Source: Caenorhabditis remanei
Taxonomy: Eukaryota; Nematoda; Chromadorea; Rhabditida; Rhabditidae
Length of the DNA: 64,000 nucleotides
NCBI RefSeq assembly: GCF_010183535.1
Contig: NC_071333.1
Location: 10,228,587 to 10,292,586 of the forward strand
Direction: 5' to 3'
Shown here piece after piece: positions 12,616-23,046 of the stretch. Position numbers and translations under genes: made by a program. The stretch's first letter is position 1. Each line of letters starts with the position of its first letter. Below the pieces are notes generated by a model. It did not search any database and was not told the origin of the DNA. It was given only the letters and a program-made list of their open reading frames with translations.

Positions 12616-12933
12616 CTAGGTTTGGTTTGGCTTTGAGATATCGAGTAAACCTTTCACGGCATCCCAGAATCCTTCGTACTCTTCAGCGCCGGCTCGGAGT
12701 GGATCACCTTCTCTCAATTGGTAGTGGACTGGAAGTCGACGACCACTTTGAGCTTGCGCATTCTTTTTAACAGTGACCGGTGTTTTCTTTTGAGCAATAC
12801 GTTGTGGTGGAATGAGTTGCTTAGGGATTCGAACTGATACTTTAACGGGCGTTTGAGGAGAAACGTGAACTGGAGTCGTTTGAAGTTCTAGTTCTTTCTT
12901 GACAACGTGACCATTGTTCTTTTTTGGTGGCAT
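12616..12933 (-). CDS. small basic protein, duplicate copy A
   Basis: A single-exon frame of 105 residues beginning MPPKKNNGHVVKKELELQ. A TTTTTTCAG acceptor lies 16 bases upstream of the ATG, so the mRNA is probably trans-spliced or has a non-coding first exon. The N-terminus is Lys/Pro-rich and the middle carries IPKQLIPPQRIAQKK. The C-terminus has the acidic-aromatic motif REGDPLRAG-EEYEGFWDAV-GLLDISKP. The partner at 25917-26267 is about 75-80% identical over the shared part. A one-base insertion near 12616 relative to copy B replaces the last residues (SNGNAQK) with an earlier stop. No signal peptide or membrane segment is present. Function is unknown; the Lys-rich N-terminus would allow a nucleic-acid or nuclear role, which is inference only. 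Confidence 0.6.
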   Translation of the reverse strand: MPPKKNNGHVVKKELELQTTPVHVSPQTPVKVSVRIPKQLIPPQRIAQKKTPVTVKKNAQAQSGRRLPVHYQLREGDPLRAGAEEYEGFWDAVKGLLDISKPNQT

Positions 12934-12980
12934 ATTGACCAACAGAACCTGAAAAAACTTTATTTTCAAAAATTGAATGT

Positions 12981-13232
12981 ATGAAAGACGAAAAAATGAA
13001 ATCTAAAAGTTCAGAACTCGTGTCTCGATGGGTTTCCCATGAGCACGAGAGTTGCAAGCAGAGTAACATACATTTTTGTTTTAATAGTGTTAGCTGTGAA
13101 GATGTGAAAAAGGTAATGGAGGGGCAAGATATCATGCTTGGATTATCTCCTGGCAACAGGAGATTTGTCCTCAGAATGCAACGTATGACAAAACGGAAAG
13201 AGCAAAATATGTGTATCTTACACGTTGCATAA
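12981..13232 (+). other. conserved plus-strand open frame beside duplicate A
   Basis: An open frame of 83 codons, divergent from the minus-strand gene, whose reading frame is kept in copy B (26241-26588). Shared stretches include KSKSSELVSRWVSHEHESCK, KVMEG-DIMLGLSPGNRRF and RMTKRKEQ. No indel separates the copies over about 230 bases, although flanking DNA has several. It could be a small gene, or part of a conserved promoter or 5' exon of the minus-strand gene: the minus strand is also open here and has a GTATGTTA donor-like site in both copies. Confidence 0.3.
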
Positions 13233-13859
13233 GATAATAAAAAATACATGGTGGTAACATGGATAGGAATGAGAAATTAAAAAATGTCAAAAATGATTAA
13301 AATAAAATAAAGTAAAACAGTAAAAAATAGAATCAGGCGATATCAACCTCTGAGATTGGTATCATTAGATCGATGCAGCCTTTAAAACCTGCACAACAAC
13401 ACAATGCATATTCAACCAAAAAATTATCTTAATCATACAGAAATCAATTTTTCATGAAATTATATTAAGCGAAATAGGGAAAAAAAAAGATATCACTGTG
13501 ATTGACTCGGCTTTCAAAATGGCACAAGACACTTTCACATGATCCCGATACATTTTTCGCAATGTATTGTACTCTAAAAGCTCCAGAGACTATGAATGCG
13601 ACATTTCTCAGCTACAACGAAAGATTTCTCATTTCAAATATCAGGCACGACAATTATTCATTTTCAAAGTGCATATTTTTGAAGCATATATATATATAAA
13701 TACTGTAACCATCATTTTGCTATTCAAAAACGTTATACTCTATAATTTAAACGAAATATACTCATCTCTAACAAGCTTTTGAATTGATCAATATTATCAC
13801 TCGTTTGAAGGAGAAATACTCCACAAACGTTTCAGCCCTGGTTGTTGTAATTTAAATGT

Positions 13860-14310
13860 AAATTGTAATGCTGATCCTTGTTGTGGTTCACGGAAACGAA
13901 GCAAGAATACAGGCGGCATTTGGAGTCAAGAAGAAGACAGTTGGAGATTTCGAAGAGAACGGTATACGTCCATTTCTATGAATCTAGTCTTGTGTCATGA
14001 ATCTTTTTGTTAGTCGGAGAGGATGCAGGTGAATCCCACGAAAACTGGAAATTACAAAGTAGTGGCGCCCTCACTCGTTAAAAAACCTTTTGATTTTTCT
14101 GTTTTTCTTTTCTCAACTAGAGACGTGAGCACAACAATGAATGGAGGTAGTAGGAACTTTCTATTCAGTAATATATAGCAACATGATAAAAACAGTCGAA
14201 GGGAAGATGTGACAACGCACTCAGACCCGCGATTCATTTGCACTTAATCCTTCAGCGAAAGGTATATCCGAGGGACGTGATATATAATCGTCGTCGCCAT
14301 CTGCTCAAAT
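13860..14310 (+). pseudogene. scattered gene relics, plus strand
   Basis: Protein-like pieces without a consistent frame. Near 13880-13970 a stretch reads CGSRKRSKNTGGIWSQEED, matched by a diverged partner near 27640-27720 in copy B. Near 14230-14310 a stretch contains NPSAKGISEGRDI, a stop, then SSSPSAQIETKNL. The SAQ-containing end resembles the small exon at 20128-20160. Probably remains of one duplicated gene. Confidence 0.25.
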
Positions 14311-14403
14311 TGAAACAAAGAACTTGGTTTTAACTTCATAATTATCGTGAAAGGATGAATTGCTTTTCCAGAAGCATTTAGTTTCTCAATACTGAAGCTA
14401 TTT

Positions 14404-14622
14404 TTGTGTTTTATTTTTAAAAGATTTGTCGAGCATTATGACTTGGCGACCATGAATAGTGCCTTTTTTCTCTTGATGTTCTGCTACTAGAAGCTCTCCA
14501 ATTTTCGGTATTGCTGCCAAAATCGAACCAAGATTTAGATTTCGATCATCTGATCTCCAAAATGGTCTTCCTCCTTTCAGTTCAGCGAGATAAACCTGGC
14601 TCTTTTTTGTGATTCTGGTCAT
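14404..14622 (-). pseudogene. broken copy of an internal MED24-like exon
   Basis: Bases 14458-14622 match 16698-16862 of the MED24-like gene at roughly 85-90%. They encode the same block (LAELKGGRPFWRSDDRNLNL and AAIPKIGELLV-EHQEKK). The copy ends in unrelated sequence and a stop, and neither the preceding nor the following exons of the parent lie in place. It is in the same orientation as the parent, 0.7 kb beyond its 3' end. It may also be transcribed through, but it cannot encode a Mediator subunit. Confidence 0.85.
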
Positions 14623-15296
14623 ACATTTTTTATTCCCAACAAATAGAAAATCTATTATAGATCAAGCTCTTCCATAAAACTTGGTGTTGTAAATATCAAT
14701 ATCCATTTGCAATAAAAGTAAATTAATATATGTATTGTATGTACTTTATTCAGTGTGGGAAAAAATAAAATTCAAAAATATTCAAAAATAAAATAAAAAA
14801 CATCCTATTCTAACTGTTTTCCTTGAAATTCTGTGGGTTTCCCATACCAACCGTTCTCGGAGCTTTGTTTTTTCTATCCACAGAAAGTCAATAAGTTCAA
14901 GTGATTCAGAAGACGATGAATGAGATGAAGCTGCTCCGAAGAAAAAACAACATCCTATAGAATTGATTACACAATTGAATAAATAATCTCTGACTTTCTA
15001 CTGTTAATATTCTATTAACAATACATATTTTATTTCAAGACAAGCACTTTTGACAATGATTATGTCAGAGAAAAAGATGTTGATGTGTATTAGAAATCAG
15101 CTGAAAAAAAACGAAAAAGACTCAATTCATTTCAAAAACTATTTGGAAAAAAGATCAGATTCGGAGATCAAGAATACGTTTTTCAATACTTTACAAGTTA
15201 AATAATAAATTGAAAACAAGATAAACTGATTGTTAATTGCCAATACAAATTTAGATAAAATGGCGAGAAAATAACATTATACACGAGAAACAACCA
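14623..15296. other. intergenic with coding-like debris
   Basis: AT-rich. On the plus strand a piece near 14883-14950 reads SISSSDSEDDE, a stop, then DEAAPKKK. A second piece, 15049-15201, reads DNDYVREKDVDVY, a stop, then LNSFQKLFGKKIRFGDQEY to TAA. In-frame stops in both suggest pseudogene fragments, perhaps of the same lost gene as the relics at 13.9-14.3 kb. Confidence 0.3.
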
Positions 15297-18200
15297 TTAT
15301 ATTACATTTTTGCGTCGTTGAGCACAGAGAAACATTATCTTGACTCTATCGTGCTCCTCGTTGTCGGGATCACAATAAGCATCCATGAGTGTGTAGTCGA
15401 CAGACTCCGGCTCGATATATGCCAGTTGGAAAATCATTTCAGGGGGGATGCGTTTGATTAGAAGACTTTTGCCCTTGCAGTCTGCAGCTCCAGCGATAGC
15501 CTTGATGAGTCGAATGATGGCGTTTATGACGGTACAGAGAACACCTGAAGGTTATTCAAATTTATCAAGGCCGTCATATTTCATTCTGATGTCCCAAGCC
15601 AATGTCTTGCTCGTTCTCACCTTTTCTTAGAATTTTGAACAACCGATTAACTGTTCGATCCAACAAACTTCGATACAAGTAAATCCATTTCTCTCGATTC
15701 TCTGGATCTTCTGATCCTGGTGCCTCAATCTCTCCGTATGGCAGCGGGTCTCTTATTGGAGGACCATTATTCAAGAGACGATCAAGAATCAATTCAGCAT
15801 ACATCATAACCTGATACAACATTTGTATAACTACAAAGGTTATTTTCAACTTACATTAGCTATCAATCTAATAACAGCTGTCAATGCCAGCGAATCGAAC
15901 CGTCCATCTATTTGAGTAAGCGTAGCGTCTTCACTGAACCAGTGATCCATCAAACTTTCCTGCATTCTAATAATTATATTGACATCATCAGTCATACAAA
16001 CAGCTAGAATCATGTCGACAGAGTTTTGCATTATTTCACCGCATTGAATTTGAATTGTCTTACTGATGAACATCTGAAAAAAAAACAATGGATAATTAAT
16101 TGCAACAGTCTCGACAACTCACATGACACCAGCTCTTGAACTCTCTGGCGTGGTTATAATGTTCAAGAATTCTGAGAGCGTGAGGACTTGTCCATTGTTG
16201 CTGTCGCATATAAATCCATGCATGCTTCGTTTTAACTTGATCTGGTATCTGAAACAAAAATTGATTATAAGTTAAATTTTTGTATTTTTTTCACCTCGTC
16301 TCTATAAACAACTGGACAAAATCTTCGAGCTGTGCTGAAAGCATTGCAAGTGACTTCAGGGAAAACTATGGATTTATCAACGATTTCATTGATCATTTCG
16401 AGCACTGTTGATTTGACGAATCTCCATTTAGACAGATTTCTGTCGTCTGCTATCGATGCGATCGATGAATTTATTCGTTTCTCAAGAGCATTCTTTATTG
16501 TAATCGCTAGTGCGGTCCGAGCAGCCGAATCTGGCTCGCAGTCAACCCATTGAACAAGGCAGAGAAAGAAACAAGGCATCGAGTCAATTCCGTATATGAT
16601 ACTCTAAAATTAGAAAATAATTTTTCAGCGATAGCTGAAATTTCCTTTCAATTTACTCACCGTCATGTGGTCTTCAACTGTTTTTCTATCCACCCTGTGT
16701 GACTTTTTCTCTTGATGTTCTTCTACTAGAAGTTCTCCAATTTTCGGTATTGCTGCCAGTATTGAACCAAGATTTAAATTTCGATCATCTGATCGCCAGA
16801 ATGGTCTTCCTCCTTTCAGTTGAGCGAGATAAACCCGTGCTCTCTTTTTTGTGATTCTGGGAAAAGGGCAGTGAATTTGACGCCATGTAACTATTGGTTC
16901 ATTGCTGTCCGTTTTTGTAGACTCTGTTGTTTCGCCAACGACTATTGGAACTTTCGGAATTGTTGGGAAAGCTAATTTATTGACGGGCGCAGAAAAAATT
17001 TCCGAAGTATCCATTTTTTCCTCATCGTAATTCTCCTGTGGCTGTCGATGTTCTCCTTCTTCCTCCTTGTCTTCCTCATCCGACATTTCTTCATCATCAA
17101 CATGCTCAGATGTTCCCGTGGCCGGTTGTTCAGTCTTTTTAGCAGTTAGTTTTTTTGTATCTTGTTTTACGCTGCCTTCTTTGACTTCTGACATTTTTTT
17201 CACCTCTTCTTCTTCCTCTTCTTCATCAATTCCAAGTTCTGCATTCAATAGTTGCACCAACATCTCCACTTCTTTTCTCAGCAAAACGAGTTCTTCCTCA
17301 GTTTTTTCTTGATCTTTCCTAGTCTTCGGCACTCGTTTCACATACCACATTGACCATTTGAAGAACATCGCTAACTCTGCATCCGTCTTTCCGCGACCAC
17401 CATTGACAAACAGACCTATTGACTGAAAATAAACAAGATGCATAATTTTTTTAAAGTAAGGATATTTACCAATCCAGGATTCCGGATAATAATTCTTGAA
17501 AGTAGAATGAATGTGTCATCAAAAACTCGGATTCGTTCCTCGGCGCTGATAAGCATTGATGATGATTGAGCAAACTTATTTTTCAGTGCAAAAGCTTTCC
17601 CAATTTCCAGAAGTTTACCTTCTGATGTTAAAACAGAAGTTACTGCATCGAATTCATCAAATTCACCACGGGTGACTTTGCTAAGAAACAGATTGAGAAA
17701 ATCATCTCTTCGTCCGGATTGCCAAATCTTTACTTCTTTTATCGCGATTTGCAATTTTGCAACATCGGAACTATCGATTGGTTTGTAATCAGTATCGGAG
17801 AACATTACCAGATTTGCAGTAGTTTTCATGTGCTCCCGACGGCGCTGTCGTAATGGATTAGCTGTTTCTTCTCCGATAATAGACACTAATGAATTAAGAA
17901 GAGTGAGGTAAGACGCGTTCTGCCAGTTGACGTCGACGGAATCCATTAACTGAAAGAAACAGATTTTATTATTTTCAGGTTCATTTTTGACTTTTACCAT
18001 TGTCAAGCGGTTAAGCGCTTCCTCCAATCCTTCTTCCAAATCTTCCACCGCGATAATATCTTCATCGATCAAATGATTGATGATAAGAGGGAGGGTTTTG
18101 TAGAAGAAAGTTGTCGCATGCCATCGATAGTCTGGACGATTCTTTTTTGGAAGATGTAAAAGATCGATTGTTTCCTCGTACATCAGTAAAACCGAAGCAT

Positions 18201-19328
18201 GTATGAGATCGAACACTACTGATTCACCGGGCAGCCTCATTAGTTCAATGAATGTTTGAATAACGTTAGCCATGTGTTTACTCGATTTGTGGTTTATGAA
18301 GCACGAGAATACAGGGACTAACATTCTTATTGATGGATTTTTGAGATCATAGACAGCCAGTCCCTCTGGTTCATATTCATATTCCTTTGGTTGCCTGTTT
18401 TCGTCCTGTTTTTCAACAAGAAGTTCTATTAGTGAAGTCCCTTCCTCATCATGCTTTTCAAGTTTTAAAAATGCATCGTGACAGTCTAGAAGTTGTTTCA
18501 AAACTTCATCAGAATTTTCCCCCATCGTAAACAGTGCACCACATAAACCATCGTGCATCAAAGCGCTCAAAGCTTCTAGAGGTTTCTGATACGCCCGATT
18601 TTCATCGTCGTAGTCGATTTGCATTGTATCCAATTCATCTTCATCATCAAGAAAAGTCTAAAATCATGTTTGCGTCGAATCAAAAGTGTATGTGAGACTC
18701 ACCAAGATCAAATCTGTTACAAACGTCACAGTTGACATTATCACGGGACTAAGTTCGTCAGCATGTTCCTTACTTTCGAATGATTTGATTCTAAAAATAT
18801 TAGTTTTCACTATACAATAACTCGTAGAGTAACTCACTGTACAAAACCAATCATATCCTGTATTAGTTCACACATCTGGCCCTTCATATACAAACGATCA
18901 CAAGTTGTGTTTACGATGCTGTGGAGTACTTGATCCCAGGTTAAGGACTGAAACAAAAAAAAATTAATTTACACTGTATATTTTTAGAGTAACCTCATCT
19001 ACAACCAGTTCCAGAATATGATCTCGATACGTTTCATCAACACAGCTTCTATCATAGGCAGAGCGAACCAGAATATCTGAAAAATTGCCCGTTTACCACT
19101 GTTAAATTAAAATAATGAAACAAACCACATAGCTGTTGTGTTGAAATTCCAGGAAAATTAGATGGTCTCAGTGCTGGAGTGCCACTGTTGAGCTTCTGAC
19201 GTTTATTTTTGTGTAATCCACGAAATGTTTCAATGTATTCCATAGCTATCTGAACAAATTTTCATAAATAAGTTTTTGAAGAGAAATTTACTCACTTTTG
19301 TTGGTTCATCCATTTCCATTAAGTTCAT
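15297..19328 (-). CDS. Mediator tail subunit MED24-like (LIN-25-like)
   Basis: About a dozen exons run from ATG 19328 (MNLMEMDEPTK) to TAA 15297, roughly 1000 residues, close to the size of LIN-25/MED24. The match to MED24 is from pattern and memory: an N-terminal CDRL-xxxG-xxxE block, a WHATTFFYKTLPLII segment where MED24 has W-A-FTF-KIP, and a helical C-terminus. MED24 sits in the Mediator tail beside MED23 and links activators to RNA polymerase II; in C. elegans LIN-25 acts with SUR-2 in vulval Ras signalling. An acidic disordered insert (near 16980-17260, EEEEEEEV and DEEMSDEEDKEEE) precedes the block KGGRPFWRSDDRNLNL, which is also duplicated at 14.4 kb. I recall lin-25 on chromosome V, so an X-like location would be odd: this may be a moved gene, a paralogue, or a different Mediator-like protein. 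Confidence 0.6.
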
Positions 19329-20127
19329 TGTTTAGTTCTGACGTTCTCAAATAATATTAATCTTAAAGTATTACCGATTGAGAAGAAGCAAAACGAGGAA
19401 ATATAGAAAAGGGTGGAACGAAAAGAGGAAAGACGGCGGAGGAGAAGAACCGTGCGGCATATTGCGAAAACTGTGTGCGCGGGTTGCAATAATATTATTG
19501 GGAGGAAGTGGGAGGAAAATTAAAGGAAAATACAGGAGAAAAATGTCAGAAATAAACAGAAAAAAAGGAAAAAACCGGGATAAGAAGTGTGATCGAATCC
19601 GAAAAATTGAGGGCAGACGTTTTCGGTCGAACTTAAGAAAATAATCGAAAAATTACTTTTTTTTGAAAAAAAAAAACAGAAATTTCCCAAAATTAAATTA
19701 AATTAAAAAATTTTGTACTGAAAACCTGGGCTAAGCGGGTGAATGTTTTTAAATCTGCTCCGCCGGGGATAAACCTGCGAAAAAGGAAATCTCGAGAACG
19801 GCAGAAACGAGTGGAGAAGAGGAAAAAAGAGGGAAAGGGGCGGACACAATAAACCGTGCGGCATATTGCGAAAAACGTGCGCGCGGATTGCTATAGCGTA
19901 GTATTATCGACACACCGCTACTAAAGAAATCGGAAACATGGAGCGGAAACAAACGAAAATTTGAAAAAAAAAACCGAGCAAAAAATTGTTCGCAAGTTTC
20001 ACTGACTAGTACAAATGTAATGGATTCGCACAACACTTCAAATCGATTTTTTGGTTCGGACCTTCATTTTCTACCGAAGAAAAACGCGAGAACGCACACA
20101 CACACACACACGCTCTCTAATCCATTA
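19329..20127. other. promoter region between divergent genes
   Basis: Purine-rich spacer upstream of the MED24-like gene. Two similar blocks, near 19450-19500 (CCGTGCGGCATATTGCGAAAACTGTGCGCG) and 19853-19900 (CCGTGCGGCATATTGCGAAAAACGTGCGCG), form a direct repeat about 400 bp apart. The frame 19378-19644 (plus) is Lys/Arg-biased and runs through this repeat; I do not call it a gene. Confidence 0.5.
20095..20111. repeat. CA dinucleotide microsatellite
   Basis: A CA repeat of about eight and a half units just 5' of the candidate small gene at 20128. Confidence 0.9.
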
Positions 20128-20399
20128 ATGATGGGTACATCCAGCGGACCATCTGCTCAAGTAAAAACGAAGAAATTGGTTTTTTAGATCGGGAAAATCA
20201 TGCAATTTTTATTTACAGCAAATAGAAAAAATATTACGGAAGTTACGTTGTTGATGAATTTCATAGAGCGCTTAACAAAACCGGAATCAAAATTACAAAC
20301 AGAACTTTAGAAAGTCACGAAGTCATCAATCGTGGTAGAGAACAGGAAGAGATATTCTCAGGTATTCCGAAGTGGACTAGTTCAGAAATAAAAGATTGA
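20128..20399 (+). CDS. candidate two-exon small protein
   Basis: Exon 1 (20128-20160) reads MMGTSSGPSAQ and ends at a GTAAAA donor. If the acceptor is CAAATAG at 20219-20225, exon 2 (20226-20399) stays open for 57 codons to TGA, reading KKYYGSYVVDEFHRAL, then TNRTLESHEVINRGREQEE and SGIPKWTSSEIKD. The amino-acid mix is that of a real protein. Using the nearer TTTACAG acceptor brings an in-frame stop, so the model depends on the less common site. A piece resembling exon 1 lies at 14.3 kb among relics, so this may also be a decaying copy. No family recognised. Confidence 0.35.
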
Positions 20400-20595
20400 T
20401 GAGCAAATGCTTTGCAAAAATCAGAATAGATAATGCCTAAAGACTTGTGAACGGAAAGGGGTAATGTGTATTCTGATATGGATTAGATAAGTGAAATAGA
20501 GTAAAGTCGTTTAGATAGGAAACTGTGCTCAATTTTGCTTATATTGCGAGAAAGATGAATCTAACATTAATATAATTACATAAGATAATTGTATG

Positions 20596-22320
20596 CTAAT
20601 TGAGTCTCTTCAAATACTGAGGATCTTTCAAAGCCAGCAATCCCAGAGCAGCCTCCATTTCCGGATCCATTTCTTCATCGCTTTCGTCTTCGAGATCTTC
20701 CTCGTTTTCGGTTTCAAGTTCTTCTTCGTTATCGTCTACAAGTTCTTCATCGTTTTCAAAACCATCTCCGTTTTCTACGTCCAGGAAAACTTCTCCTGCG
20801 TTTTGCAGATTCTCTTCTTCTACTACTTCTTCTTCTCTGTGTTCCATATTGTTTCCATTGTCCGCATGGTGTGGAGCCATTTGTTGAACTTCAATTTCGA
20901 ATTGATCCGCAAGTGATTCTTGTTGAAGAAGGGGAAGATGAACTTCTGCTAGACTGGCCTCAGGGAAGATTTGCGAATTTTTATGCTGCATATTGCTGCT
21001 CCCATGATCGACAATTGGGGATGGCAACCCCTCTTGATCCGAATTTGAAGGAAACTGCTCAATGGATGGAATTTCGAAAGCAAGCGGTTGTCCAATACCA
21101 AAGCTGCCTTTGCGTTTTTTATTGCAAAAGTCTTTGGAGCAGGTTGACATCTGAAACATAAAAATATGATAGAAGGTTAACTAAAACTTAATAAACTTAC
21201 TTTTTGTTTTTTTGGAGCTGGCTCTGTGTAATCCATATCAATTTCTGGTTGAGCGATAACATTGGTTTCCATTTCTTTTTCTGGCGTTCCATCAACCGAT
21301 AAGTCCTCCATCATTGAATGATTGAAAGATTGAATCTCGTGCAGCTGATTTTCAACAGGTAGGCTGTCATCGTGATTCTTCTTTTTTGCTGGCCGCGCAT
21401 CGGTGTCCACAGATCGTATTTCCTGAACAACAATCATTCGAATGAGAGAGTAAATGAGAAATAAACGTACAAGTAATTTACAGGCAATTTTCCTAGGTTT
21501 TTCCCACGACTCAACCGGCCTTTGGGTCTGAAAGAATTTTGTTAATCGGAGTTTTTAATTTATATTTACCATTTTGTACACCGAATTTATACGAGTGGGT
21601 AGTTCTGCAATCATGAGTTTGAAAATTTCTCCATTGTTTTGAATATCAGCGCAGCGCCGAACCAGTTTTCCACATATCTGAATTGAAAGCTGGGTTGCGA
21701 TTTCACCAAAGTTATAATTACCATTTTGAATTCCAGAAGAAAAGTGACCATTTGCATTTTTTTCTCGAATTTTTTTGTAATCTTCTTTAATGCGCTCTGA
21801 AAGTTAAATAAATAAATTGAGATATGGAAAAACAATTACCATCAATTTTGTTTGAGCAATTTCATTGTTAGTGATCACGCTTTTCTTTAAAAACTCGATT
21901 TCTCCTTGCATTAGATTCCAAGAGCTCTCCGCAGTCAGTCCTGGAAATGCGTTATCGACGCATAGCCACACATTTTTCTTCATCGATTTCTTCTTTTCTT
22001 CCTCTTCATCGCTTCTGAAAGTCAATATTTTCATATTTTCAATATCAATTAAACATTTTCAAGCACATGTTTTAATTTAGTTATTTACTCATGAAATTGT
22101 TATAAAAATAGATGCGATTGTGATCTTACCAAACCTAGCAGATACAAAACTATGAGATCAAGAACGTTGCAGTTTGATGATGGTTTGTTTTAAATTAAAA
22201 GTTTCATGTAAGACTAGGAATGAATGAAAAATTCTGTAAAATCACTCACTCTTTATACTTGATTGTTTTCTTGGCGACGCAACGCCGTGGAGCACGGATC
22301 GATAGCTTATCTTTATTCAT
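20596..22320 (-). CDS. uncharacterised nuclear-type acidic protein
   Basis: Seven exons from ATG 22320 (MNKDKLSIRAPRRCVAKK) to TAG 20596, about 430 residues, with clean splice sites in consistent phase. The N-terminus is basic. A helical, possibly coiled segment follows (EIEFLKKSVITNNEIAQTK; KKITKKFEKKMQMVTFLLEF). The central part has two Lys/Arg clusters (ARPAKKKNHD and PAPKKQK) that look like nuclear localisation signals. The last 60-70 residues are almost all Asp/Glu (EEELETENEEDLEDESDEE) before a short end ALKDPQYLKRLN. There is no signal peptide or membrane helix. Acidic tails with basic patches suit chromatin or nucleolar proteins, but no domain is recognisable. It sits about 1.3 kb upstream of the MED24-like start, in the same orientation. 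Confidence 0.7.
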
Positions 22321-22769
22321 GGTTGATCTGAAACGTGTTAAAGAAAAATTGCAATAATCATGAACCAGTCAGACTCTGGAGAGAAACATCACATTGAAAG
22401 AACAAAGAAGTAAATAAAAATGAATGAACTATATGCTCAGGAGAAATATACCAGCTTTGCTGACTCCGCCCACATTAAAGCTATAATAGTATTGCAAATT
22501 TAAATAATGGTTGAAACGAATATCAGAAAAATGCGTTTCAATAAGAGTTTAATTTTCTAAACGGACAGTTACAGAAGCATATTTATATCTGATTCAACTC
22601 GAAGTGGTGGTTAATCGAGAGAAGCAAATCGGGTGACTAAACTTACTTTGAATCCATTCTGCAGGGTGAACTAACTATTTCAAAGATGGATGTATTTATA
22701 ATAGAAACAAGTGAAACCTTGCAATATTACCGTTTTGCTCACTTTTCTTTTTATACAGTACTCCAAACC
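22321..22769. other. intergenic, no gene seen
   Basis: AT-rich upstream region of the acidic-protein gene. A CAG acceptor lies seven bases 5' of its ATG, consistent with SL trans-splicing. Nothing else was seen. Confidence 0.4.
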
Positions 22770-23046
22770 AAACTTGTCAAATTTCGGCCGGGCCGGGCCG
22801 AGATTTCGGTCGGCCCGGTTTCAAGAAAAGGTACATATTTCTTGATCAAATGTTTTGAATTTTTTGAAGTTTTTACATCAAAAAAATCTAATTTCTAGAT
22901 GCATAGCTAGCTTTTGCTTGAATTCTGAAGTATAGTCAAAAATTCGACATTTTTGGAAAAAAATTCAAAAAAATTCAAAAATTCGTTCAAACATTAGTTT
23001 AGTTCAATAAAATTTTGAATTTTGAACCCCGGCTCATGACAAGTTT
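22770..23046. mobile_element. MITE-like repeat with GGCCGGGCC core
   Basis: A 277-bp segment bounded by AAACTTGTCA at the left and its inverse TGACAAGTTT at the right. Inside the left end is a strongly GC-rich palindromic tract (CGGCCGGGCCGGGCCGAG, then CGGTCGGCCCGG), very unlike the AT-rich surroundings. The flanks also share CTCCAAACC, but as direct rather than inverted copies, so the exact insertion boundaries are uncertain. No coding capacity. Confidence 0.55.

Larger units (their letters stand above)
11451..13970 (+). repeat. segmental duplication, copy A
   Basis: Matches 23175-27722 in the same orientation across many blocks. They include TTGCGCAACAAGA-ATGACTACAG, GATCGAGAGTTACTAAAATGACGCAATA, GTTCCCAAAGGATAAAAGGCTGCG, the small minus-strand gene, its upstream region, and the blocks near 13520-13670 and 13880-13965. 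It diverges by scattered substitutions and small indels. Copy A lacks the 1.65-kb transposon insertion found in copy B, so it keeps the empty site (near 11878, GCGCATGTGTAGATGCG). Confidence 0.9.

Noticed and set aside
17067..17312. Ser/Thr-rich frame, plus
   Set aside because: Antisense of the Glu/Asp-rich stretch of the MED24-like gene.
20593..20916. Phe/Val-rich hydrophobic frame, plus
   Set aside because: Antisense of the acidic tail of the gene on the minus strand.
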